A stretch of 64,000 bases of DNA from Datnioides undecimradiatus (GCA_008933995.1 WARS01000009.1:801501-865500), one strand, 5' to 3'; positions 11,376-22,545 are shown, counted from the stretch's first letter. Numbers and translations: made by a program. Notes: generated by a model not told the origin, from the letters alone.

Positions 11376-13659
11376 ATAGGCCACAGCTGCCAATTTCTCA
11401 AGCACAACAGCATGAAAACATTTGGGATGTCGTGAAGGAAAGTGTGGTTTCGGTGGAGGAAAATAAAAATCCTCGTGGTTAGGGATCTATTGCAGGGACT
11501 TCTAAAAATGCCCCCAACCCATTCCTTAGCTGCAGCGTGCAGCAGCGAGTCCCTGTCAATACTTTCTAATTGGAATGAATTGAGGTAGAAAGTGGTAAAG
11601 GGCATGCTGTGTGTGTGAGGGGGGGGGGCAAAGACAGTCAGACGGAGAGACAGACAGAATGAGCCGGGGAGAGAAAGAGAGATCAGGCGAAAGAGAAAGA
11701 GAGTTGCTATGCACAGAATGATACTTATACTGTGAAATCCAATAGTCAATATTTTGTCAGAAGACTAATCTCCCGTGTCTGGCGAGTGTGTGAGGACGGC
11801 ATTTTGTGTGATGTGGCGTGGTGCGCTTTGCTGTGTGCGTTTGCAAGGCTGCTCATTGTGTGCTTCAGGTCTTCAGAGAGGCGACGTCACTCAGGAAAAT
11901 CTTAAAATGTTATTTTTAAAATGCGTAAACGTTGCATCATTGAGAAGCATCAGCCATCCGGAGTGCTGTTTGTGGGAGACGTCCAAAGCCCTGCCATTGT
12001 GAGTTATTCTGATCTGTGCGTGTGTGTGTGTGTGTAAATGTAAATTAAAGGGCTGCTTCCCGCTGTCTGAATCAGAAAGTATTGGCCTAGTTGCCATCAC
12101 TGTCTAACCAGCCATGACATGCTATCAGAGATAAGGGGCGCAGAGGAAACAGATAGAGAGGAGATCAGAATGTAGAGGGCGGAGCAACACAACGAGGAAG
12201 AGCCAGAGACGAGTACGCTCAGTGTCAATCCACAGCACGGTAAAGGAGACAGCGCCCCGGATGCTGGCAGGACCCGGCCTGGCTTGAACTGCGACTCTCG
12301 TGCACGGTTCCTCCGCCTTCCTGCTCCGTCGCTCGGCTGCGATCTGTGCTAAATGTGGATTCGCACACAGGAGCTCGGATATGTCAAAGCCGCGTGTTGC
12401 ACAGGTCCTCGCGTCTGCAACCCATTTGGTCTTTCTGATCTGATGCGCATTCAACACCGTCTGCATCCCAGCTGCAACAGAAATCGAACTCCCTCCTTCC
12501 CCCAAGCCTCCTCCTGTATTAACACGCGTCTTTTAACATGTGCTCGCAATTAAAACGCATATTGATGCAGTAAACGGTTAAGACCTTGACGACAGCGTCC
12601 TGACTGATATTACGAAAACACGCAATTCATGCAAGGCGATTTTTCCAAACGGGACATGGCTTCATTCATTTCAGGATGTTTGTTGCTTTGTTGCGTTTTG
12701 GCGTACAGGCAGCCATCCTCATTAGTGAGCTTTGCCTCGGAGTTTGTCAGGACCAGTGGATGTTATGAAGCTGCCTTTAGAGGGAAAGGTGTTGGACATG
12801 ATGGCCACGTAAACAATGCAAGTTCTGCATCTTCCAATTAAGACTCAGCTTGGTCCGAATGATAAACCCGGTTAGCTCACGCTAAACGTCAAAGCAGCCA
12901 CGATCGTCAGTTAGCAGTGACAAGTTAAGGCAAAGTCAAATCTAACAGGAAGTCGGCGTTCGGCTGAGTGACGGCGTGTTAATTAAACGCCCGCTCAGAC
13001 CAAAGTCTGTCAATTATTAATTTTAATGAAAACCTTTATCAGAATTTGGTCCTCTAATGTGCGCATGTTTATTCCCGTCTTCTGTTTTCCGGCATCTTCA
13101 CGCCGTCTGCTGCACCTTTTAGCTGTTTTAATTTGCACCATGAATACAATTATTTCATCCTTTACCGGCATGTCATCAGCACTGGTGTGTACTAAGTCTC
13201 GGAGACGACTGTGGCATCCTCCTGCTTTTCTTTTTTCCTTCCTGTTGTTGACTTGGCTTCAAAGTCGCCCACCCCCAACCTCCAGCCTTTGTGTGTTTAC
13301 TGCATCTCAAGTGCACTAAAACAAGGCGCCGGTCCTTTCTCTCAACTTCTAACTCCCTCCTTTCCTATTGGTGGACATGTTTTAATAAAAGAGGCTAAAA
13401 GTCAAAAGTCTGTCTTCTCTCTCTGCGGCTCCGACCCCTTTGCATTCCTTTTGTCCCCTGAAAGCCTACTTTCCCCTGCCCCGCACTGCTGCAGACGCTG
13501 ATATATAAAGAGGAGGCTAATGCACAGACTTAGGGCTCTGATTAAATGAGTCTGGAGTGTAGGAGGCGAGCTAATGTTTAGCATTATCTGGCTGATTAAA
13601 GCATGGCAAACAAGTGATTGCTATGCAGCTCTGCTCCTCACTGCTAACTCATACACAAG

Positions 13660-14110
13660 GCTGCTCTCTGTTCTCTCTCGCCCGTCTCCCCATCTCGAGA
13701 TCTCTCCCTTTAATTCTCCATCTTTGCTCCTTTGGCTCTCTAACTCTCTCGATCCTCTCTCCCTCTCTCTCTCTGTCACTCTGATTTGCTTTCCCTCTCG
13801 CCATCCCTGAAGAAGCCAGCTTCACTTCCATCCCTCTATCCTTGTTTGTGTTTGCTCAGGCCGTTCCTTTATTTTCTTTCTGGCGCAGGGACCATTTGTC
13901 AGTGTGACCCTGAGAAGGAATAGACAGATACAGAATATGGATTGACTGACAGACGGATGACTCTCTTCTCCGCCGCTGCTTCCCAGCTTCATGTCTCAAT
14001 ATCTGTAGCCTTCCCCATTTTCTCTATCTTCCCGTGTCGCTCTGCCTATCTCCAACTGAAACTCCATCCCTCTCTCATTCTCTGTCCCTCTATGACAGTC
14101 CCGGCTCCCT
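13660..14110. repeat. Pyrimidine-rich low-complexity tract
   Basis: About 450 bp strongly enriched for C and T on the + strand, with repeated CTCTC, TCCCT and TCTCC words interrupted by short mixed segments. It explains the Ser/Leu/Pro-rich chance frames in this interval. Confidence 0.75.
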
Positions 14111-14545
14111 CAATTTCCCCGGCTCAGTTACCGTGCCGACAGCCCAAATTCAATTACTGCAGACTGTGTGATAATCCCAGGCCTCTGATTGGTCACTGCA
14201 GCCCTCCATTAAGTGAACGCAGCGGGGTGGGGGCTGCACGGGGAGGCAGAGAAGGAGAGGAGGGAGGGAAAACACAGAAAGTGACACAAGGAAAAATGTG
14301 AAATGTGACGTAGGAGGACGGAACAAAATAAAGACATAATGAAAGGAAAGTTTGGACACAGGTTAGAGGCATAAAACCAAAGATGTGCCCCACTCCATTC
14401 GTCCCCGTAAAGCCCCTGGTATCCTTCAGGATCAAGCTAAAACAAACAACTGTGCCCTTAAAAGCCCAGTCAGTAATCCCTGTGTAATCACCCGGGCAGC
14501 CTCACCACACATAACCAAAACACGAGCAAGGAGATAGAGATGTAC

Positions 14546-14547
<2 letters not shown>

Positions 14548-14586
<39 letters not shown>
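14548..14586. repeat. (TG)n microsatellite
   Basis: About 39 bp of uninterrupted TG repeat. Confidence 0.97.
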
Positions 14587-14589
<3 letters not shown>

Positions 14590-15743
14590 TGGTTAAAATG
14601 ATTCTTCTGGATTTCACATCAAAGACCCGGAGCCGGTGCATTATGCATATGGACATTAGTTTTGAAAATGCAGTTTGAAAGTTGCAACTTTGCTCCCGAG
14701 CGCAGCGTGAAAAACCGATCGCCGCATCAGATCGTTCGGACGAAAACGAGTCGGGACAAATCTTTGCGGAAAAACTCAAGAACGGCCTCGACGATGACCC
14801 GAGGTCAGTCTGAAGAGTGGTCGTGGGCCGGACACTTTGCAGGAGAGAACACGGGGTTATACGTCTGCCAGCAGCGATGCAGAGTGTGAAGCTGACAGCT
14901 GCTCTGGTCTCTGCAGGACAGACTGCTTTCACACCATACATCCTGTGGGCTTTATATAAGGCACATGTAGGCGAGTGAGCGGTGGGCAAGGTGGCATGAA
15001 AAGGTGCAAGGATGCCGACGCTACACTTGGAGGAGGCGACAGATTGATGCAAGAGTTGTGCGTGTGGAGAATCATTTCACGAAGCTCATTAAACTGGGAC
15101 GTTTAATCCAAAGTTTGTATTTGCCTCATACTTGGAGACCAGTAGCCATGTTTTGTCACTGCCTTACATGTTGCTCTTTCTTTACCATGGGCCCTGGGGT
15201 TTGTGTTCATAAAGGAAAACTACACTGATTTATTTAAGTGGAATTTGTGCCGACAAGAGCGTCGCGTCTTTGCGTTTCCACTCCGTAGGCTGTAGACGTG
15301 CACTCTGGGGCCACGACGGGGAGACAACTGTTCAGGATCAGGAGGCAAATTGGCTTTTGAACCAGCGAGTTAACTGACAGACAGGAACATAAATCCGCAG
15401 CTCGGTGACAACGCTGAGCACGTAGCCAGTCCGTCGATCGATTTCCGATCAGCGCCCCTTGTTTTGTTTTTTTTTTTACATTCGATAGGCTGCAGAGATC
15501 AATATCAGCGCTGAAGCTGCTCCTGAACTAAATGCACGCCCGTTTCAAAGCGTCTAAAGGGGCGGTTTGGTTGGAAAACCACGCATCACAGTGTAAATAA
15601 CACTCAGGTCTCTGCCGTGCACTCAGGTGAGGAGCGCGTTCACGTAAAATAAGCTGTGTGTGTGTGTGTCTCTGCCTCAAGCGTCCAATCACCTGGAAGG
15701 TGTCGGGAGTCAAACTGAGGCTTTGGTCACGACTGAATCAGCC

Positions 15744-15771
15744 TCACACACACACACACACACACACACAG
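15744..15771. repeat. (CA)n microsatellite
   Basis: Perfect CA repeat of about 28 bp. Confidence 0.96.
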
Positions 15772-16000
15772 CTGTCCAAAATAGTGCAGCATGCAGCCGT
15801 GCCTGTGTGCAGCTGCAGTTAGAGGTGTTAATACTTTATAAGTGAGCAGTGACATCACCGAGGCAGCGAGGGGGAACAGACCTCTCACATTCTGCCGTTT
15901 CCTCTCCACGTCTGTTACTTTGCAGCCTCTCGCAGCCTTTCTTTAAGTTTAAATTGATTTTCAGCTTGTGTTCCCGAGTCCCTGTGCCTGTATATGTTCA

Positions 16001-16024
16001 CGTGTGTGTGTGTGTGTGTGTGTG
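16001..16024. repeat. (TG)n microsatellite
   Basis: TG repeat of about 24 bp, about 230 bp downstream of the opposed CA array at 15744-15771. Confidence 0.95.
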
Positions 16025-16300
16025 CATGCGTCCTGTGTGTGGCCCAGCTCACGGCGTACATTCTCTTTCCTGTTTGGGGTCTGTGGGTCAGCGTGTTCGA
16101 CAGCAGAATCGTCTTTCGACTCCGGACCTCTCAGAAGTGCTGCCTCAGCTGAACGCCTGCAGCCTCTCATTGTGGCTGGGCGCGCGCGGCGTTGCTGTGC
16201 GTCCTCCCGCGTCACGGGTTCGGGATCGCTTAAAGCCTCAAGGAGTGACCCCCGTGGTCAAATTTAAACTCAAATGCATCCAAAGCACGTCTTCTCCAAC

Positions 16301-19300
16301 GTAAAGCTACTCTAACGAGTCACATATGTATTTAATTTTCCATTTAGCCATGACATGACGGCCCTCTCTACATATTTTACATCACTTTACACTGCTGTGC
16401 ACGCTGACTGCTAGCTAATTAGCGAAGGGTAAACAACATGTCAAAGCAACACCGCATTAAAAGTGTATGAGCGAGGCACGGCTTCACATCGCAGGGTGAT
16501 GCGGCGTCTTGAAAAATTGATACCGATGAGGTGGATTTAATCCGAATCAATACGTCAGACGAACAGGGATCAGGGAATAGGTTGAAGTCACATGGACTCG
16601 TCGTAGCCATCACTCTCCGACAATCTGAAAAACTGATCTGTCTCTTTAATCGCAGTCGCGGGTGCAACACAAAGTCCCCAGTGGATAAATCAGATCAGCT
16701 GACCGCATGTTCCCGTCTTGACCCGGAGTGACTACCTGACTCAATCGACTGCTCGTGTTCGAAGACCTCTGACGAAACTACGACAAACAACAAACTTCCT
16801 GTTTGTTCAGAGCAACCCGGCCGACAGTGGAAGTGAAGAACCAAAGAGAGTTCCTGGCACCGCTGCGCACTGTACGAGCCCGAATTATAGCATTCATCTC
16901 GCATTTTATTGCTTTAGTTGAAAGTCTAACAGAACATTTTGGATTTTGAAGAAAAAAAATAAAAACGTTGGGTTGTTTTGATCTTTTTTTTTTATGTAAA
17001 CAAAACTTGGCTGGAAAGAGAAAAAGAAACAGTTTAAAAATTGAAGAGCTAATGTTTTCTGGTCCGGTTCGTTTCCCGGGCTGAAAATTGGTGGAGCGGT
17101 TTTATCCTTACTCAGCACCAGTGAGGAAGGTGTGTGTGCATCTGAAATCCCTCTGTCTTTGAAGAGGAGAAACAAAGTCCTGCTTTAGTCCTTGCTGTCC
17201 TCGGCACTCGCACGCTTTAGTTTATGGATTTAAATAGAATAAACAAAGGTATGAGCAGAAGTTAGTGTGCATTAAGAATTTTAAATATATGCAAAGTGAT
17301 TTACTGAAACTCATTTGAATCTGTCTGCATACCAGACACCCTGAAATGAAGAGACTGCGAGTGCAAAAAGGGGCTGCGGTTGTTTACATGTTCATTCATT
17401 ACAGCCAAAAACACCCTCTAATTACATTTGACAACCTGCCCTTTATCTTAATCTAATTATGTCATTTTGCATCCAGCGTAATAAAGGCCTGCTGAATGCC
17501 ATAATGAAAATGTGTATTATCATCGACTGTTCCCGGCTGAATGAAAGCCCCTGCTGTCCCCGTTGCAAAATGAGCGCTGTATGAAGAGCTTTTCAAACCT
17601 CTGCCATTAACACCCGAAATACACGCAGAGATGTTGAAAGGGGGGGGGGGGGGCGCTGCGACGCTTCGAGTCGTTCAAACCCGACATCAGACGCTGCCGC
17701 TTTGAAAGGAAGGGGCTGGAAATTTCTCTGAAAGGTGATGGAAAAAACGTCCCGCGCGAGGCTAAAAGCTGGGCTCGGTCCCCAGCATCTGCGCCGCCCA
17801 CCCTGCACCCCAACGGCTGCACAACAACAGCCTCCCGCAGGACGAACACATCCACCTTTGCACGATTATAAAGCTATTTTCTGTATTCGTCGGCTAATAT
17901 TCGGCAGCAAGCTGCCCAAAATCTGTCAATATCGTCATTGCATAGTCTTAATTTAAGTGCCCTGATACTGTGTCCGGCTGAGAAACAGCTCAAAAGTCAA
18001 CAGAAACATGCCACATGAGCATTTTCCATGTTTTATAAGGTGATATGTTCAAGTTTCCCAAACATCCACTGTCCACGTAACAACTTCTATACAGCTAGAT
18101 GTCCCAAATAATATACTATATATAATAATATATGTTTTTTTGCCACTTAAATCTATAATGGCATATGTAACCCCTATAGGAGTCTATATGAACTGTTTTT
18201 CCTGTATATAATACAGACAAAGTAGTAGTATTCAATATATTGTCACTACAAAGAGTATTTAACTGAAATATATGCTTAGTCAAGTCATAGAGAGAAGGGT
18301 TAGTGGCTTGTGTCGTCACGTCGGCGTAAAATTGGTGCAAAATCCAAATTTCAAAGGTTTATTTTCATTCCAGCTCAAATTTTACATCGTCATCATCAAC
18401 GGTCGGTGATTTTCTTACCCTCTAAAATCAGTTCGGCTCTCCAAAATCCCACATGGGTCAGCTCTACTGTTTCCTTGATTAAACTGAAAAACACAACCGC
18501 GCAGCCTCTGAATACATATTCCTCTTTCACTGAACGGAGACCAAGTGACTTGTTAAACGAAATGAAACTGTCACGGTTTGTTTTTCCACTGCCCCAACAG
18601 TCGCCAGAGATCTGGTCAGAGTTAGATGTGAGAATATTCTGGTTTTACGGGCTTTTTCTCCCCTGCTGCTCGCTGAGAATCTGCTGTAGTCGGTTTTCCG
18701 GAGGCAGAACATTAAATTAGCAAAACAAAATGACAAAAACTCCCCAAAAAACGAAACAGCCGGCGACGGACTCAGCCGATTGTGGGCACAAAGCATCCAA
18801 AGGACACGGAACGTGGTGTTACGTGGTCACTCAAAACACGCCACCTTGCTAAAACGACCGATGCTGTCGTTCCTCCAGCGTCCGGGCGCTAAAACACACA
18901 AGCTAACTGCTCATTGAACCGTAGTGTCTCCTTTTCTAGTTGTAAGATACCTTCATACGGTTCGTGCATATCTGGCTAGCAATCGTTTGACAGAAGAAAG
19001 GGCTGTTTGCTTTTTGTGCTATGCTAAGCTAGCCAAAACACATAACTTAGCTCCCTTTGTAAATTAGTAAACTTATTATTCAACCTTTTCTGGAGACGGG
19101 CCGACAGCTTTGCTTCATCCTTTTGTGTTTAGCCCAAACAAAACATCAAGAACAAGAACTCATGTGATCTCCTCATGCAGCGTGACAGCAGGCATACGTG
19201 AGGCATTAATGACACATTCACACCATAATACACATGTCAAATTGCAGCCCGATGTGTGCAAAGATAAATTCAGGTAGCGAATGAGTCAGAGTGGAAAGCG

Positions 19301-19440
19301 TCTGTGAAGCAGAAGCATCAAATAAATACATGAATAAATAAAAAGCGCCGCTCTTCAGAGTCCTCATACGAGACGGAGATGGAGAGAGTCATAAACCAGC
19401 TGTTTCACCTGACTGAAATGATGATGAGGCTCGCTTTTTC
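16301..19440. other. Gene-free flank upstream of the promoter candidate
   Basis: No gene is supportable. The stretch at 17390-17590 is unique, balanced in composition and dense in homeodomain-like AT-rich cores, which is typical of conserved non-coding elements (inference). A G14 run sits at 17640-17653. The interval at 18090-18260 is AT-rich with repeated TATA-type words. The segment at about 18820-19060 contains GCTAAGCTAG-like words seen in some dispersed fish repeats, but I cannot assign a family. Confidence 0.5.
17640..17653. repeat. G14 homopolymer
   Basis: Fourteen consecutive G residues, the longest G run in the window. It is a possible quadruplex seed and a likely sequencing-length ambiguity. 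Confidence 0.93.
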
Positions 19441-19449
19441 CGAGAGGTT

Positions 19450-20097
19450 TCCTCCTTTTCCGTCATTGGCCGGGAGATATTTTAAACGGGACTCCTCTTC
19501 AGCCCATCGCCTCTGAGAGAGAAGGGTCTTCCGCGGCCGGCCCGCCCTCCACACTCCCCTCCTCCCCTCTCATTGGCTGCGGGTGGGATTCTGAACCTGC
19601 TCTGGCAGCGGGTTGGACGCTGCTCTCAGCCAATGAGCGGGGAGCAACTGTTGCATTCACTTCACCCCCCCTCCTGCAGGGCTTCTGCTGCTGCAGCCTC
19701 TCAGTCTGGATTTTTTTGATGTGAGACGGTGTACAGTGTCACAATAATGGGGGACACAATGTGACACTACCGCCTCCTTATTATAGACGAGACCTTCATA
19801 CAAACACCATCAGAAACACGTGCACACGCTGAAATAAATGGATTTTTCTACTGTGGGCTATCACAGTCTGTCAGATCTGTGGATGTCATGAGATCTTATT
19901 GCACCAGGTGATTTTATTTGCCCCTTTTAATGCCCCAACTTACCCCCCCGCAGTCCCATTACAGGCTATTTAAGTAGCACCCTAACTAAATATGGTGTGA
20001 TTACTATGGCAAACCCGAATATGCAGAGGAGAGAGAAAGTGAGAGGAGAGAGAGGGTTACTCTAGTTTCCAACGCCCTCCATCGGCAGCGACATCTC

Positions 20098-20148
<51 letters not shown>
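19450..20148 (+). promoter_or_regulatory. Candidate promoter with three CCAAT boxes
   Basis: The region contains ATTGG (inverted CCAAT) at 19465-19469, ATTGGCT at 19572-19578 and a direct CCAAT at 19630-19634. A C-rich, CCGCCC-containing stretch lies between the first two (about 19535-19570), a TATA-like TATTTAA is at 19967-19973, and a CArG-like CTAAATATGG is at 19985-19994. A long (CT)n tract follows at 20094-20148. CCAAT boxes bound by NF-Y, clustered near GC boxes, are a classic vertebrate promoter arrangement. Orientation is taken from the strong splice donor at 20775/20776. The transcription start could lie about 20,000 (from the TATA-like word) or nearer 19,700 (from the CCAAT cluster); the sequence alone does not decide. 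Confidence 0.45.
20094..20148. repeat. (CT)n tract at the presumed 5' leader
   Basis: About 50 bp of CT repeat, perfect over most of its length, followed at once by the CpG-rich GCTGCTGCCGCCG segment. GA/CT tracts are common near vertebrate transcription starts. Here it separates the TATA-like word from the leader. Confidence 0.95.
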
Positions 20149-20151
<3 letters not shown>

Positions 20152-20775
20152 CTGCCGCCGCGCGCACGTTCAGCTCCCCTCACTCCGCTTCCGAGGCTCT
20201 TGGAAGGAGGACGGATAAGCGCCACTGACGGTACCGGATTTGATACCCGAAGGAGGGTGGGATGCTACGGTGATTTCCCTCTTTTCTGTCCCGACACCCA
20301 CCTCCTCCTCCTCACCGCCACCACCACCGCTATCACCACCACTCCACACTTCATCACTTCAACCTCGGAACCGTATCAAGACGCGCCACAGCTCCGTCTT
20401 TTTCTATCCACAGCTCCATCTGTGTGGGTTTTTTTGTTTTGTTTTTTTTACACCCCGTCTTGTTTCTACTCATCTTTGAACCCGCTTGGCTGGTTTTGGG
20501 TATTCTCGCCTCTGCGCTCCAGCGGATAAAAAGCAGGAGAGAGAACATTTTGGGTTTGGGGAGAACCGACTTGGCTCTGCGTTGTTGATTTGTTCTTCTC
20601 CAAACGCACAAACAGAAAAAAAAAACAAAACTGGGTTTTCAATCAGTGGATGTGTTGGACATCTGATAAAAGAAGCAATACTACTTGAGAGAAGTGGTCG
20701 CTTTCTGCTGGCTTGTATGTATTGGGGAAATTTCCTTGGAGAGACGGGCTGCGCACGGAGTCTCTCACTTCTAAG
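20149..20775 (+). other. Candidate non-coding first exon (5' UTR)
   Basis: The 3' boundary is well marked: CTAAG|GTAAGG gives last exon base 20775 and matches the vertebrate donor consensus. The 5' boundary is unknown and is placed after the CT tract only for convenience. The leader is CpG-rich, then contains CCT/CCA-rich and T-rich patches. It carries short upstream ORFs at 20262-20273 and 20650-20688, and an ATG at 20717 whose frame stays open across the donor (19 codons plus 2 nt). No frame reads as a recognisable protein, so I call it untranslated. It fits a gene whose coding sequence starts in a later exon. Alternatives are a long non-coding RNA exon, or a chance donor in a CpG island. 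Confidence is moderate because nothing here is homology-based. Confidence 0.4.
20717..20775 (+). CDS. Candidate upstream ORF, start portion (partial, to splice donor)
   Basis: An ATG at 20717 opens a frame of 19 codons plus two bases up to the donor at 20775. The genomic frame stops right after it in the intron (GGTAA). If exon 1 is joined directly to the 55968-56033 exon, this frame continues there and ends at TAA 56029-56031, about 40 codons in total. That would make it an upstream ORF rather than the main coding sequence. The start context is weak (T at -3 by my reading). This is a prediction that depends on the splice join; no protein family is recognised. Confidence 0.2.
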
Positions 20776-21323
20776 GTAAGGACCGCTCGAGTTAAAGGAC
20801 CGGGATTTGGCCTCAACACGGTCCCATTCATCTCTTTTCCCCCTCAGTCCGTTTCTCTCTCCTCTCGCTGTCCGCGCGTCTCCCTCTGCAGAGGCTCTAA
20901 TGAGCGTAAAACAGGCGACAGAGCGAGTGAGAGAGAGCGGGCGAAGTGAAATGTTTCGGTTCCCGGGATGCTGGTGGAGATTCTGGCTCGACTCTGGGTG
21001 AATCCAAACACACGGCTGCCACACGAGCAGCGCATATAGATGTTTAGAAGAGGTCACTGCGAGAGGCTGTGGGACTTGGTTGTGTTTGGGGCAAATCGGG
21101 AGTAAGCCGAGAAGAGCCCCGAGAGCCGCTGCGCGTTAGCGATGGTACCAGGCTGAGAGGACCGGGGTGTATTTGTTGTGCTTGTGGCCGGAACAGCGCA
21201 GACTTTCTTCGCTGGGTGACGGTTGGATTTGTGCGGTTTTCCCCAGACTGCGTTTTTTTTTTTTTTTAGCGCAATGTGTGTCTGCATATTTGCGCTCGTT
21301 TGGTGTGTGCGTGCGCGTCTGCC

Positions 21324-21344
21324 CGCGTGCGCGCGCGCGTGCGC
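21324..21344. repeat. Alternating CG/TG block (Z-DNA-prone)
   Basis: Twenty-one bases of strict purine-pyrimidine alternation, mostly CG steps, inside the CpG-rich domain about 550 bp after the donor. Alternating CG is the sequence class most prone to Z-DNA; whether it forms here is inference. Confidence 0.85.
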
Positions 21345-22161
21345 TTGCTCGTGTGTCTCTGGCCACGTATAGCGGCGAATCTCGGCGAAGGCTCCCTCTC
21401 GTCGTGTCGGTGCCTCCCGGTGCCTCCGCGTAACGGCGACGCACAACTTTTCTTTGGATCAACCTCAACACAGACATGGTGTGTGTTTGTGTTTGTGTAT
21501 TTGCGTATATGTGTGTGTGTGTGTGTTTCACGTTCACATCCCATTTCTTACTAAAATCATTCAGCCAGCCATTCAATAATCCAAACAGCCGTTACTTTTC
21601 AGACTGACAGCTGCGTTTAGCGTTTATTTGCCACACAGGCCCATTTCTCCAAATACGCGTTTCGCCCCTCTCCCCCTCTCCCGGCCAGTCAATTAAGTCT
21701 ATTTCCACAGTTTTAACGATCACAGCCTCTGTCTCCCCCCCCCCCCCGTCTTTCTCGGTCTCGCGTCGTTCTCTCATTTGCACACCGGCCCGGCTGCTCT
21801 TTGCGGGGTTCATTATCGCTCTGTGGAATTAAGATCTCGAAACGTGAATCCCCTTAGACTCCGCGCGGTTCAGTATTCAGTCCATTTGAATACTTCAACC
21901 GGCGCTGCGTCCTTGCCCTTTCAGTGCGCGCCCGTGAAACTGCATAAAACCTGCATACAGATCACTCGCCCGTAGGCTCGCTCACACTCATTCTGCGCTC
22001 AATTAGGTCCGCGCGTTTGGCTCATCGTCCCTGCAGGGCCACATCTGATCATTTTTTAATTGTTGCACACACATCTGAAATCCACTGAAGACGCGTCCTC
22101 GCCGGTCGAGTCTCTGAGTGCGCTGGTCTGATATGAATAATTGTGGCTGGATGGAGCGCCG

Positions 22162-22189
22162 AGCCGCTGCCGCTGCCGCTGCCGCTGCG
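22162..22189. repeat. (GCCGCT)n hexanucleotide repeat
   Basis: About four and a half units of GCCGCT. It is GC-rich and lies within the CpG-rich domain. Confidence 0.9.
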
Positions 22190-22270
22190 TCGGTTTCAGC
22201 GGAGAGTAAGTGAGTTATCGGTGTATAATTTGGGCAGCTGCAATTCCGCTGCGTTTTCAATGGGGGAGCA

Positions 22271-22334
22271 CGGAGAGAGGGGAGAGGGAGAGAGAGAGAG
22301 AGAGAGAGGGAGGGAGAGAGGGAGGGAGAGAGAG
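22271..22334. repeat. (GA)n / purine-only tract
   Basis: About 64 bp of G and A only on the + strand, largely GAGAGA and GGGAGA units, facing a complementary CT tract about 160 bp downstream. Confidence 0.93.
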
Positions 22335-22495
22335 GCGTTGACTGTAGGGCCGTACAGTCTTTGGTATTCATGGCACAGCTCAAGATTGCTGCTCTCAAGC
22401 AAGCAATAATCTCTCTCCCTCCTTCTGTCTCCCACACTGTTGCGCTATGAAACGTCTCCCCTCTCTCCCCCACCTCCTCCGTACCTCTCGTCCCC

Positions 22496-22545
22496 CTTTC
22501 ATCTCTCCCCTCTCTCTCCCTCTCTCTCTCCCTCCATCCCTCCTC
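22496..22545. repeat. (CT)n / pyrimidine-rich tract
   Basis: About 50 bp, almost only C and T, with CTCTCTCCCT units. It is the inverted partner of the purine tract at 22271-22334. Confidence 0.9.

Larger units (their letters stand above)
4680..12100. other. Gene-free flank, mixed unique and repeat DNA
   Basis: No gene is supportable. Between the microsatellites there are long unique stretches, notably 5800-6620 and 8390-8800, which are TAAT-rich and lack low complexity, so they look like candidate conserved non-coding elements (inference). A diverged local duplication lies at 11171-11375. The open frame at 8810-9241 (+) reads into a CA array (a TH run) and shows no domain. I treat it and the other frames here as chance ORFs. 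Confidence 0.55.
12101..16300. other. Gene-free flank
   Basis: No gene is supportable. The stretch contains a pyrimidine-rich tract at about 13660-14110, microsatellites at 14548-14586, 15744-15771 and 16001-16024, and unique sequence elsewhere. The 206-codon minus-strand frame at 14432-15052 runs through the TG array (a TH run on that strand) and has no recognisable domain, so it is left out as a gene. Confidence 0.6.
19500..22200. promoter_or_regulatory. CpG-rich domain (likely CpG island)
   Basis: CG dinucleotides are visibly denser here than in the surrounding tens of kilobases, especially 19530-19560, 20150-20200 and 20860-21450. The domain covers the candidate promoter, the first exon and the first part of the putative intron, as is usual for CpG islands of vertebrate genes. 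I have not computed observed/expected CpG; the boundaries are by eye. Confidence 0.45.

Noticed and set aside
14432-15052. 206-codon open frame on the minus strand
   Set aside because: It passes through the TG microsatellite as a Thr-His run; the flanks show no recognisable protein features.
18820-19060. Possible dispersed repeat with GCTAAGCTAG-like words
   Set aside because: Only short words match what I associate with teleost interspersed repeats; no boundaries or target-site duplication could be seen.
20470-21057. 195-codon minus-strand frame over the promoter/exon region
   Set aside because: It overlaps the + strand donor and CpG-rich leader, has Arg/Ser-rich composition expected of GC-rich DNA, and no domain.
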